Assembly: GCA_004563405.1 (NCBI GenBank)
Contig: SFTH01000007.1
Location: 91,679 to 155,678, forward strand
DNA: 64,000 nucleotides
DNA from: a bacterium
Lineage (GTDB): Bacteria > Bacillota > Clostridia > Christensenellales > Aristaeellaceae
Direction: 5' to 3'
The position numbers were made by a program, and so were the translations under genes. The stretch's first letter is position 1. Every line of letters starts with the position of its first letter. The notes under the pieces are model-generated. The model worked only from the letters and a program-made list of their open reading frames with translations. It had not been told where the DNA came from and made no database searches. This document shows positions 57,622 to 64,000 of this stretch, one piece after another.

Positions 57622-57691
57622 CGAAAACCTCTGCAATTCTCCGCGCCGCCGTGCAATTCTCCGCGCCGCCGGGCGGCGCACAATTTTACTA

Positions 57692-57719
57692 TTGACAAAA
57701 CACAAAAAAATGATAAACT
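57692..57719 (+). promoter_or_regulatory. Promoter of the thiC riboswitch transcript
   Basis: TTGACA (57692-57697) and TAAACT (57714-57719) are 16 nt apart, with TGA before the -10. Confidence 0.6.
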
Positions 57720-57735
57720 GTTATCAGTTGAATAG

Positions 57736-57843
57736 CTGCAAGGGGAGCTCGCAGAGAGCTGAGAGGAAGCATTGCGCTTCGACCCTTCGGAGGCCGCCGC
57801 CTCCGGGAACCTGATTTGGGTAATGCCAACGTAGGGATTGCGA
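57736..57843 (+). promoter_or_regulatory. TPP riboswitch (THI element)
   Basis: The aptamer has the conserved blocks: AAGGGGAGC at the 5' side, GCTGAGAGGAAG, GACCCTT, GAACCTGAT, GGGTAATGCCA and CGTAGGGA, closed by GCAA/TTGC. It binds thiamine pyrophosphate and turns off thiC; a terminator follows at 57857-57888. Confidence 0.95.
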
Positions 57844-57856
57844 TACATGCGAATGT

Positions 57857-57888
57857 GCGATGTGCCTGTTGGCGCATCGCTTTTTTTT
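57857..57888 (+). terminator. Riboswitch expression-platform terminator
   Basis: GCGATGTGCC (57857-57866) pairs with GGCGCATCGC (57871-57880; one G-U), followed by T8. It lies between the TPP aptamer and thiC, so ligand binding should cause transcription termination. Confidence 0.85.
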
Positions 57889-57918
57889 ACATTTCAATCG
57901 CTTTGAGGAGGAATATCC

Positions 57919-59223
57919 ATGAGAGAGTACGCCACCCAGATGGAAGCAGCGCGGAAGGGCATCGTCACCGAACAGCTCCGGCGCGTTGCGGAGAAGGAAC
58001 AGATGCGCATTGAAGAACTCATGCCCCTGGTCGCCTCCGGCAAGGTCGCAATCTGCGCAAACCGGAACCACAAGTGCCTCGACCCGGAGGGCGTCGGCTC
58101 CATGCTGCGCACCAAGATCAACGTCAACCTGGGCGTATCCCGGGACTGCAAGGACTACGACCTGGAGATGGAAAAGGTGATGGCGGCGGTCAACATGGGG
58201 GCGCACGCAATCATGGATCTGTCCTCCCACGGAAACACCATCCCCTTCCGCACGAAGCTCACGGCCGAGTGCCCCGCGATGATCGGCACGGTTCCGGTCT
58301 ACGACTCCGTAATTCACTACCAGCGCGACCTGGACACGCTGACCGCGAAGGACTTCATCGACGTGGTGCGGCTGCACGCGGAGAACGGCGTGGACTTCGT
58401 GACCCTGCACTGCGGCATCACCCGCAAAACCATCGAACAGATTCGCAAGCACAAGCGCAAGATGAACATCGTTTCCCGCGGCGGCTCGCTGGTATTCGCC
58501 TGGATGTGCATGACCGGCGAGGAGAATCCCTTCTATGAATACTACGACGAAATCCTGGAGATCTGCCGGGAATATGACGTCACCATCTCCCTGGGCGACG
58601 CCTGCCGCCCGGGCTGTCTGGCCGACGCGTCGGACGTCTGTCAGATTGAAGAACTGGTGCGCCTCGGCGAGCTGACCAAACGCGCCTGGGCCCGGGACGT
58701 TCAGGTCATGGTCGAAGGCCCCGGACACATGCCGATGGATCAGATCGCGGCGAACATGAAGATTCAGCAGACGATCTGCGGCGGCGCGCCCTTCTATGTG
58801 CTCGGCCCGCTGGTGACGGACATCGCCCCCGGTTACGACCACATCACCTCCGCCATCGGCGGCGCGATTGCCGCTGCAGCGGGCGCGGCGTTCCTGTGCT
58901 ATGTCACCCCCGCCGAGCACCTCGCGCTGCCCAACCTGGACGACGTAAAGCAGGGCATCATTGCCTCGAAGATCGCCGCCCACGCCGCAGACATCGCCAA
59001 GGGCGTGCGCGGCGCCCGGGAGATGGACGACCGCATGGCCGAGGCGCGGCACGCGCTGGACTGGGAGGCCCAGTGGGCCTGCGCCATCGACCCGGACACC
59101 GCGCGCGCCATCCGCGAGGAGCGCAAGCCGGAGCACGACGATACCTGCTCCATGTGCGGCAAGTTCTGCGCGGTGCGCAGCATGAACAAGGCGCTCGCCG
59201 GCGAACATATCGACATCCTCTGA
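57919..59223 (+). CDS. thiC: Phosphomethylpyrimidine synthase
   Basis: The protein has 434 residues, the short bacterial form. It rearranges AIR to HMP-phosphate in thiamine synthesis using radical SAM chemistry. ANRNHKCLDPEGVG, NVNLGVSRD, MDLSSHGNT, RGGSLVFAWMC, VEGPGHMPMDQI and the C-terminal cluster site CSMCGKFC (C-x2-C-x4-C) are present. GGAGGA is just upstream of the ATG. Other thiamine genes are not adjacent. Confidence 0.98.
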   Translation: MREYATQMEAARKGIVTEQLRRVAEKEQMRIEELMPLVASGKVAICANRNHKCLDPEGVGSMLRTKINVNLGVSRDCKDYDLEMEKVMAAVNMGAHAIMDLSSHGNTIPFRTKLTAECPAMIGTVPVYDSVIHYQRDLDTLTAKDFIDVVRLHAENGVDFVTLHCGITRKTIEQIRKHKRKMNIVSRGGSLVFAWMCMTGEENPFYEYYDEILEICREYDVTISLGDACRPGCLADASDVCQIEELVRLGELTKRAWARDVQVMVEGPGHMPMDQIAANMKIQQTICGGAPFYVLGPLVTDIAPGYDHITSAIGGAIAAAAGAAFLCYVTPAEHLALPNLDDVKQGIIASKIAAHAADIAKGVRGAREMDDRMAEARHALDWEAQWACAIDPDTARAIREERKPEHDDTCSMCGKFCAVRSMNKALAGEHIDIL

Positions 59224-59234
59224 ACCAAAAAGCG

Positions 59235-59394
59235 CGCCCTGAAGGGCGATCCGACCGCTGGCCCGGAGCGGTAAGGCAATTTTTCCCCGCCGCGCACGCC
59301 GCCGGATCTCATAGGGAACGGGAGGGCCTGAACCCTCCCGAACGCCCGGATTCCTTCATCCGTTGGGGCGGCCCGGCCTGCGCCGGGTCGCCCC
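59235..59394. repeat. Array of GC-rich hairpins between thiC and SGNH hydrolase
   Basis: Four stems stand in a row: 59235-59239/59244-59248, 59254-59259/59267-59272, 59319-59326/59333-59340 (arm CGGGAGGG) and 59365-59377/59382-59394 (13 bp, one G-U). None has a T run, so they are poor intrinsic terminators. The region lies between two convergent genes and has no credible frame. Confidence 0.4.
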
Positions 59395-59448
59395 GCATGC
59401 ATCTGTGAAACTGTCGGGAACAGGTCTGAACGGCGTTCCCCTCCCCCC

Positions 59449-60120
59449 TCACACCACCAGCGGTGCGACGGCTTCGTAGATCAGCTCGTGCCCCCGTGCA
59501 TTGGGATGGATGCCGTCCACGCACATCAGCTCTCCCAGGCAACCGGATTCCAGCATGCGGCTGCGAATATCCACCAGGCGCACGCCCAGCTTCTCCGCCA
59601 GCGCGCGCACATGATCGGCGTAGTTGGCCTGCCAGCGGAAGATGTGCTCCACATCTCCTAGGTACTTGAGGATGTTCTCCCGGTTCAGGCCCCTGGAGAC
59701 CCAGTCAAAGTATCTCTGGGCGATCAGCGGCGGCGGCGTCACCAGCACCGGCAGCATCTGCGCCGCCCGCGCGCGCCGCACCATCTCCGTCAGGTTCTCG
59801 ACAAATCTTTCCACCGGAACCCTGCCGTACTGCATCTGCTCCGGGTGCTCCGAAACCGCCTTCCAGTCCAGGTCGCAGTCGTTCCCGCCGTATTCAATCA
59901 CCGCGATCTCGCCCGCAGTCAGCGCCTCGGGCACCATGCGCTCCAGACCCTTTTCGCTCGTCTGTCCCATCACAGAGTGGTTCTCCACCCGCACGCCCGC
60001 GTCCCTGCTCAGCTTGGAGAGGCAGTTGTCCCGGCAGACCGCGTATCTGCCCCGCTCCTCGTCAAACACCACGCCCTTGGCAATCGAATCGCCCCAAACG
60101 CTCAGGCCCGCGAAGTTCAT
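59449..60120 (-). CDS. SGNH/GDSL-family hydrolase
   Basis: The protein has 223 residues. The SGNH blocks are present: VWGDSIAKG (nucleophile Ser), the Gly in HSVMGQTSEKG, EYGGNDCDLDW (Asn) and CVDGIHPNARGH (Asp and His). It is cytoplasmic, with no signal peptide. Relatives act as esterases or acetylesterases on carbohydrates. The ATG at 60120 has GGAGG 8 nt upstream. Confidence 0.9.
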   Translation of the reverse strand: MNFAGLSVWGDSIAKGVVFDEERGRYAVCRDNCLSKLSRDAGVRVENHSVMGQTSEKGLERMVPEALTAGEIAVIEYGGNDCDLDWKAVSEHPEQMQYGRVPVERFVENLTEMVRRARAAQMLPVLVTPPPLIAQRYFDWVSRGLNRENILKYLGDVEHIFRWQANYADHVRALAEKLGVRLVDIRSRMLESGCLGELMCVDGIHPNARGHELIYEAVAPLVV

Positions 60121-60138
60121 TATAATTCCCTCCATATG

Positions 60139-60184
60139 ATCTGGTTTTCAATACCAGATTACATCTTATTTGTTTCCTTGTCAA
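60139..60184 (-). promoter_or_regulatory. SGNH hydrolase promoter with palindromic operator
   Basis: On the minus strand TTGACA (60179-60184) and TAATCT (60156-60161) are 17 nt apart. The inverted repeat ATCTGGT-N7-ACCAGAT (60139-60159) overlaps the -10 and start region, the layout of a repressor site; the CTGGT/ACCAG half-sites resemble those at manA. Confidence 0.6.
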
Positions 60185-60203
60185 GTCCTTTTTCAAATCT
60201 TTG

Positions 60204-60232
60204 TTGGCAAAACACGCGCTTTGTGCTATAAT
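60204..60232 (+). promoter_or_regulatory. Promoter of the DUF1836 gene
   Basis: TTGGCA (60204-60209) and perfect TATAAT (60227-60232) are 17 nt apart, with TGC before the -10. Confidence 0.7.
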
Positions 60233-60252
60233 ACCCCACAGGAGGCGTTGAT

Positions 60253-60753
60253 ATGGAAAACGGACTGGAACGGGTATACAGCGAAATCGGGCGCTACCGC
60301 CCCGTCCCGTGGGAACAGATTCCCGACCTGGGACTCTACATGGATCAGGTGATCACCTTCATCACCCGGATCTATGAGCCCCTCTACGGAGACACCACCA
60401 AGAGCTACCTCTCCGCCCCCATGATCAACAACTACGTCAAAAACAAGCTCATCCCCCGCCCCACAGGCAAGAAGTACAGCCGCCTTCAGATCGCCATGCT
60501 CATCATGATCGTCGCCCTCAAGCGGGTGTGCATGATGGAGGACATCCGCGAAATGCTGCGCGTGGACTGCGAGGAGGACGTACAGCAGCTCTACGCCCTG
60601 TTCTGCGAGCGCCAGGCCGAGTCCATACGGCAAATGCTGGCCATGCGCAGCGCCCTCTCCCCGGCCATGGATTGCGCCATCTTCGCCTCGGCCTATCGCG
60701 CGGGCTGCGAATGTCTGCTTCAGGGCGCGCCGGAAGAAGTGGACGAGCCATAA
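60253..60753 (+). CDS. DUF1836-family protein (putative DNA-binding regulator)
   Basis: The protein has 166 residues. The DUF1836 pattern is recognisable: IPDLGLYMDQVITFITRIYEPLYG, LSAPMINNYVKNKLIPRPTGKKYSRLQIAMLIMIVALK, a MerR-like helix-turn-helix with wing. It is likely a small transcriptional regulator. The GGAG site is 8 nt before the ATG. It is followed by a terminator whose 3' arm carries the ribosome-binding site of the D,D-carboxypeptidase gene. Confidence 0.85.
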   Translation: MENGLERVYSEIGRYRPVPWEQIPDLGLYMDQVITFITRIYEPLYGDTTKSYLSAPMINNYVKNKLIPRPTGKKYSRLQIAMLIMIVALKRVCMMEDIREMLRVDCEEDVQQLYALFCERQAESIRQMLAMRSALSPAMDCAIFASAYRAGCECLLQGAPEEVDEP

Positions 60754-60776
60754 ACCCGTCCGGACGCGCATAAAAT

Positions 60777-60808
60777 CCTCCGATGGAAGCATCGGAGGTT
60801 TTTTCATG
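60777..60808 (+). terminator. Terminator overlapping the ribosome-binding site of the carboxypeptidase gene
   Basis: CCTCCGATG (60777-60785) pairs with CATCGGAGG (60790-60798), followed by T6 (60799-60804) and the ATG at 60806. The GGAGG of the next gene (60794-60798) is the 3' arm of this stem. Confidence 0.8.
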
Positions 60809-61918
60809 CGCAAATTGTTTCTCATGATTCTGTTGTTCGCCGCGCTCTCCTGTCCGGCAGCCGGAGGCTCCGAGGCGCTCACCGTGGCCGCCAAGGGCGC
60901 AGTGCTGATCGACGGCGCCAGCGGGCGCGTGCTCTTCGGGCAGAATGAAAATGAAATGCTCCCCGAGGCCTCCTGCACAAAGATCATGACCGCGCTGCTG
61001 GCCCTGGAGCACAGCGAACTCGACGAGGAGGTAACCGCCGGCAAGAACGCGCATGGCGTGACCGGCACCTCCATCTATCTCTCCGAGGGCGAAACTCTCA
61101 CCATGGAGCAGATGCTCTACGGCCTCATGCTGCGCAGCGGGAACGACGCTGCGGTGGCCATTGCGGAGCACGTCGCGGGCAGCGTATCTGCCTTTGCGGA
61201 CCTGGCCAACGCCCGTGCGGCGGAGCTGAACGCCGATGCCCACTTCGTCAACCCTCACGGCCTGGACGCGGACGGCCACGCCGCCTCCGCCCTGGGCCTG
61301 GCGCGCATCATGCGCGAAGCCATGAAGAATCCGGACTTCCGCACCATCACCGCCACCGAGCGCAAGATCATCCCCTGGGTGGGCAACGAATACAGCCGCG
61401 TGCTGGAAAACAAAAACCGCCTGCTGAGCACCTACGAGGGCGCGACGGGCGGCAAGACGGGCTACACCTCTAAGGCGGGGCGCTGCCTCGTCTTTTCGGC
61501 GGAGCGGGACGGCCTGGAGCTGATCGGCTGCGTGCTCAACTGCTATACCTGGTTTGACACGGCGGAAGTGATGCTGGATTACGGCTTCGAGCACTTCCGC
61601 ATGGAGCGCGCGCTGGAGCGCGGACAGGCGGCCGCGCAGATCACCGTGCTGGACGGTGCGCGCGCAAATGTGGATGCCATCGTCACAGAGCCCCTGGCTG
61701 CGGCGGTGGAAATCGGTGCAAATGTCTCTGTGGAAGTCGATTCCAAGCCCCTCGTCGCGCCGGTGGAGAAGGGCCAGGAGGTCGGAACCGTCCGCCTGAT
61801 GTGCAATGGCAAAACCGTCGCCAGCCTCCCACTCACCGCTGCGACGGCGGTAGAGGCCTGGAGCCTGTCCGCCGCCATCCGCAACGTACTCAGAAGCTGG
61901 GCGCTTCAGTTCTCGTGA
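60806..61918 (+). CDS. Serine-type D-alanyl-D-alanine carboxypeptidase (peptidase S11)
   Basis: The protein has 370 residues with a signal peptide (about 1-22). The penicillin-binding motifs are in order: S-x-x-K as SCTK in PEASCTKIMTALLALE, SGN in LRSGNDAAVAIAEH, and KTG in GGKTGYTSKAG. A beta-rich C-terminal domain (about 270-345) follows. It trims the terminal D-Ala of stem peptides. No C-terminal membrane anchor is obvious (end SWALQFS is weakly amphipathic). Its ribosome-binding site is inside the preceding terminator stem. Confidence 0.94.
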   Translation: MRKLFLMILLFAALSCPAAGGSEALTVAAKGAVLIDGASGRVLFGQNENEMLPEASCTKIMTALLALEHSELDEEVTAGKNAHGVTGTSIYLSEGETLTMEQMLYGLMLRSGNDAAVAIAEHVAGSVSAFADLANARAAELNADAHFVNPHGLDADGHAASALGLARIMREAMKNPDFRTITATERKIIPWVGNEYSRVLENKNRLLSTYEGATGGKTGYTSKAGRCLVFSAERDGLELIGCVLNCYTWFDTAEVMLDYGFEHFRMERALERGQAAAQITVLDGARANVDAIVTEPLAAAVEIGANVSVEVDSKPLVAPVEKGQEVGTVRLMCNGKTVASLPLTAATAVEAWSLSAAIRNVLRSWALQFS

Positions 61919-61934
61919 CCGCCGCCCATTCTCC

Positions 61935-63209
61935 TCAGCCCTCGCAGGGAAGCGACCAGTAGACCGTTCCGCCTGCGTCGATCATCTGCCACGCCTCCGC
62001 GCTTCGGACCAAAAAGCGGTCGTCCGCGAGAAACTGAATGGAGAGGAACGCGCAGGGCGTTCGCGGCTCGCCGTCCGCACCGGCAATTCCGTAGCGCGCG
62101 GTCTCCATATCCACCGACAGCTGAATCTCTCCGAGCAGGTCGTTCACATAGCGGGCGGCGTTGGCCTCCATATAGGCGTATACGCCCCCTCCTTCAGACG
62201 TTCCCAGCGGGTAGAGGTTCTGATAGCGCGCCTGCGTGCCCAGAATACCCACGCACGCCTCGCCCCACATGCCGTCCGAGAGGATCAGCTGCCCGTTCAT
62301 GCCCTCGCTGACGGAGGCCTTTGCGCCCGCCTCCGCAATCTGCGCACCCGCCGCATCGAATATGCGAACGGTCTCGGCGTCGGCCACCATGTAGCCCTCC
62401 CCCACCAGCGCGGCAAAGCAGTTCTCGTCCTCGTAGGCTGCAATTTCGCTTCCGTCCGGATCCAGCACCCACACGCCCTCCTGGTTGCGGGCCGCCAGCA
62501 GAAACCCAGACTCCGAAATCTCAATGAAGTCGTAGTCCGGGTCGGCGACGTATGCTCCCGCTGTGTCGATCGCGCCGTAGCGGCCGTCGCACACCACCGC
62601 CGCGCAACCGGATATGAAGGGGCCTGCATAGCTGTAACGGGCGGCAATGACCACGCGCCCGCCCGCATCGCAATAGCCCCAGAGTCCCGTTCCCGGCAGA
62701 AACACGCTCAACAGTCCCTCGCTGGCGGAGCCCAGCTTGCGCACATAGATCCCGGTTGCGCTCTCCTGCCCATTTTCATCCAGCAAGACCAGAAGATCGG
62801 ACTCCAGGTCGTCTGCGTCGCCCAGCGTCGCCCAATAGCCGCCCGCGCCCGTGGGAACGATCTGCCCATAGATAAAGCTGCTCCGCTCCGCGCCTCCGGC
62901 GTCGAGCAGGCCCCAGCCACCGTCCCGTTGGGCCGGCAGCAAACCCTGCCCCGGCCGCAGCGCGTCGTAGCGCTCCTCGGACAACAGCCGCCCCGTGCCG
63001 TCCATCAGGGCGTAGCCTCCCTCCGGGTCCTGCGCCGCAAACAGGCCGTCCCCCAGGGATACGATGTCCGCATACGCACCCACGGACACAATCTCAGTTC
63101 CGTCCTCGCGCAGCAGCGCCGCGCCATCATCCATGCGCACGCACACCTCTGCACGGGCGAAACCGCAGATCATCATCAGCGCCGCCGCAATTGCCGCAAT
63201 TCTCTTCAT
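61935..63209 (-). CDS. Secreted WG-repeat protein
   Basis: The protein has 424 residues with a signal peptide (MKRIAAIAAALMMICGFARA). The rest is made of repeats of about 35-50 residues of the WG type (for example GGWGLLDAGGAE, GLWGYCDAGGRVVIAARYSYAGPF, GRYGAIDTAGAYVADPDYDFIE), which build beta-propeller-like scaffolds. It probably binds ligands at the cell surface; function is unknown. GGAGG lies 6 nt before the ATG at 63209. The longer frame to 63434 is antisense to tRNA-Arg and is not coding. Confidence 0.85.
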   Translation of the reverse strand: MKRIAAIAAALMMICGFARAEVCVRMDDGAALLREDGTEIVSVGAYADIVSLGDGLFAAQDPEGGYALMDGTGRLLSEERYDALRPGQGLLPAQRDGGWGLLDAGGAERSSFIYGQIVPTGAGGYWATLGDADDLESDLLVLLDENGQESATGIYVRKLGSASEGLLSVFLPGTGLWGYCDAGGRVVIAARYSYAGPFISGCAAVVCDGRYGAIDTAGAYVADPDYDFIEISESGFLLAARNQEGVWVLDPDGSEIAAYEDENCFAALVGEGYMVADAETVRIFDAAGAQIAEAGAKASVSEGMNGQLILSDGMWGEACVGILGTQARYQNLYPLGTSEGGGVYAYMEANAARYVNDLLGEIQLSVDMETARYGIAGADGEPRTPCAFLSIQFLADDRFLVRSAEAWQMIDAGGTVYWSLPCEG

Positions 63210-63356
63210 GCTCTGCCTCCGCGCAGTATTTGCTCCAGTATAGCACACATAAAGGTTAAAAAACGGGTTTATTTGCAAAAAAGTATAGACAAACGCGCCG
63301 CAACGTGCTATAATCTTGAGCTGTCGGTAGGGTTTTCCTCCTGCGCGTCTGTGTTT

Positions 63357-63433
<77 letters not shown>

Positions 63434-63436
63434 TGT

Positions 63437-63514
63437 GGTGGGTGTAGCTCAGTTGGTTAGAGTGTCAGGTTGTGGCCCTGAAGGCCGAGAGTTCGAGTCT
63501 CTTCACCCACCCCA
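63437..63514 (+). tRNA. tRNA-His (anticodon GTG)
   Basis: The acceptor GTGGGTG (63438-63444) pairs with CACCCAC (63504-63510); the extra G-1 at 63437 pairs with C73 at 63511, the hallmark of tRNA-His. The anticodon loop TTGTGGC gives GTG. CCA is encoded. Confidence 0.97.
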
Positions 63515-63551
63515 TTTTTTAACTAAAGCCGGCGTGGCTTTTTTGCTTTAT

Positions 63552-63626
63552 TGGGGCGTAGCCAAGCGGTAAGGCACCAGACTTTGACTCTGGCATTCGC
63601 TGGTTCGACCCCAGCCGCCCCAGCCA
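63552..63626 (+). tRNA. tRNA-Gln (anticodon TTG)
   Basis: The acceptor TGGGGCG (63552-63558) pairs with CGCCCCA (63616-63622). The anticodon stem CCAGA/TCTGG encloses CTTTGAC, anticodon TTG. G73 and an encoded CCA (63624-63626) follow. It is a substrate for the MnmA thiolation reaction. Confidence 0.97.
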
Positions 63627-63630
63627 TCGT

Positions 63631-63703
63631 GATTCATTAGCTCAGTCGGTAGAGCACCTGACTTTTAATCAGGGTGTCCGGGGTTCGAATCCCCGATGGG
63701 TCA
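63631..63703 (+). tRNA. tRNA-Lys (anticodon TTT), CCA not encoded
   Basis: The acceptor GATTCAT (63631-63637) pairs with ATGGGTC (63696-63702) using two G-U pairs. The anticodon stem CCTGA/TCAGG encloses CTTTTAA, anticodon TTT. A73 is followed by TAT, so CCA must be added afterwards, unlike the three tRNAs before it. Confidence 0.95.
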
Positions 63704-63707
63704 TATC

Positions 63708-63747
63708 GAAAGCCCCCGAAATCATTGAGGTTTCGGGGGCTTTCTTA
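63708..63747 (+). terminator. Terminator of the tRNA cluster
   Basis: GAAAGCCCCCGAAA (63708-63721) pairs with TTTCGGGGGCTTTC (63731-63744), 14 bp perfect, 9-nt loop, followed by TTATC. Confidence 0.85.
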
Positions 63748-63797
63748 TCACATAACACCTTCTCACTTCGTTTTCGTGCAACTTTGCATCCCTTGCA

Positions 63798-63846
63798 AGC
63801 AAAAGAACTGGCGGAGAAACTACCTTCCGTCAGTTCTTTTGCTTTT
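63798..63846. terminator. 19-bp hairpin terminator after the endolysin remnant
   Basis: The stem pairs about 63798-63816 with 63827-63845 over 19 positions with one G-U/mismatch; arms include AAGCAAAAGAACTG. It follows the stop of the minus-strand endolysin fragment. Confidence 0.65.
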
Positions 63847-64000
63847 CATTTCATCGCCGCTCGCGTCCTCACGCCGACAATCCCATCCACGACCAGCCCT
63901 GCCGCCTTCTGGAACCCCCTCGCCGTCCGGCCCCAGATCATACCCGCGCCTGAGGCTCTTCACCGGCTCGGGATACGGATTGACCTCTTTCTCCTCCCCT
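63846..64000 (-). pseudogene. Decayed C-terminus of a phage-type endolysin (PG-binding domain)
   Basis: At the window edge, the minus strand reads FQKAAGLVVDGIVGVRTRAAMK then stop, the end of a PG_binding_1 domain as in phage N-acetylmuramoyl amidases or lysozymes. Upstream the homologous text continues in another frame (EVNPYPEPVKSLRRG, then YDLGPDG), so there are a frameshift and an internal deletion. It continues beyond the window. It suggests a second prophage scar next to the tRNA cluster. Confidence 0.6.

Noticed and set aside
57565..57705. Longer proB start points (including the frame up to 57705)
   Set aside because: They lie upstream of or across the promoter at 57593-57621 and add Arg-rich sequence not typical of the kinase.
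59235..59394. Hairpin array considered as a CRISPR array
   Set aside because: The repeats are inverted and all different; there are no equal direct repeats with regular spacers. No CRISPR array or cas gene was seen anywhere in the window.

Overview
The window is a gene-dense, GC-rich chromosomal segment of a bacterium that looks like a member of the Bacillota, most likely a gut-type Clostridia (inference). The evidence is strong GGAGG ribosome-binding sites, sigma-A-like promoters often with an extended -10, many short intrinsic terminators, and the rplU-prp-rpmA operon in which L27 carries the N-terminal extension that Prp removes. A LytS-like kinase, XpaC and DUF1836 proteins, a MuF-type phage remnant and a half-swapped PstS of the kind seen in gut Clostridia also fit. 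Nothing indicates a plasmid. Most genes are housekeeping, with small decayed mobile-element scars between them.

Layout, 1-20 kb: a hairpin-rich repeat at the left edge runs into a SARP-type response regulator and its 7-TM histidine kinase (-). Then follow a DEAD-box RNA helicase (+), yajC and tgt (-), a small Ig-like protein with a sortase-like tail (-), a large polytopic membrane protein and a lipoprotein with six peptidoglycan-binding domains (+), xpaC-like and nuclease-helicase genes (-), and manA (+). A prophage scar lies at 16.2-17.5 kb: a MuF-type head protein with a toxin-like tail, an overlapping small partner gene, two tiny genes and a truncated tail gene. OGG-type glycosylase and rpmA-prp-rplU behind an L21-type leader complete this part.

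20-40 kb: TetR-amidase-small membrane protein; pth-mfd-ygiQ; a four-gene phosphatidylethanolamine operon (PAP2, flippase-like, pssA, psd); ykvA; ddl-murF; a GNAT gene; and an ADP-ribose-related cluster (macro domain, VWA, ADP-ribosylglycohydrolase) next to a dead integrase fragment. Between that cluster and an AraC regulator lies a very good candidate for a structured non-coding RNA (about 39016-39242, minus strand): a consensus promoter, a 15-bp helix joining its two ends, internal hairpins and a terminal U-run.

40-64 kb: yjjG-like phosphatase, an NSS transporter, mnmA-larE, a hydrolase pair, pyk with an attenuator-like leader, the full pst-pho phosphate operon, thioredoxin/rhodanese, proBA, thiC under a TPP riboswitch, an SGNH hydrolase with a palindromic operator, DUF1836, a D,D-carboxypeptidase whose ribosome-binding site sits inside the upstream terminator, a WG-repeat protein, four tRNAs (Arg, His, Gln, Lys), and at the right edge the decayed C-terminus of a phage endolysin.

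Functional themes are cell-wall synthesis and remodelling (ddl, murF, amidase, D,D-carboxypeptidase, PG-binding lipoprotein), phosphate sensing and uptake, PE lipid synthesis, tRNA and ribosome maturation (tgt, mnmA, pth, prp), and DNA repair (mfd, OGG, Rad3-like helicase). All assignments come from reading the sequence; no database search was run.
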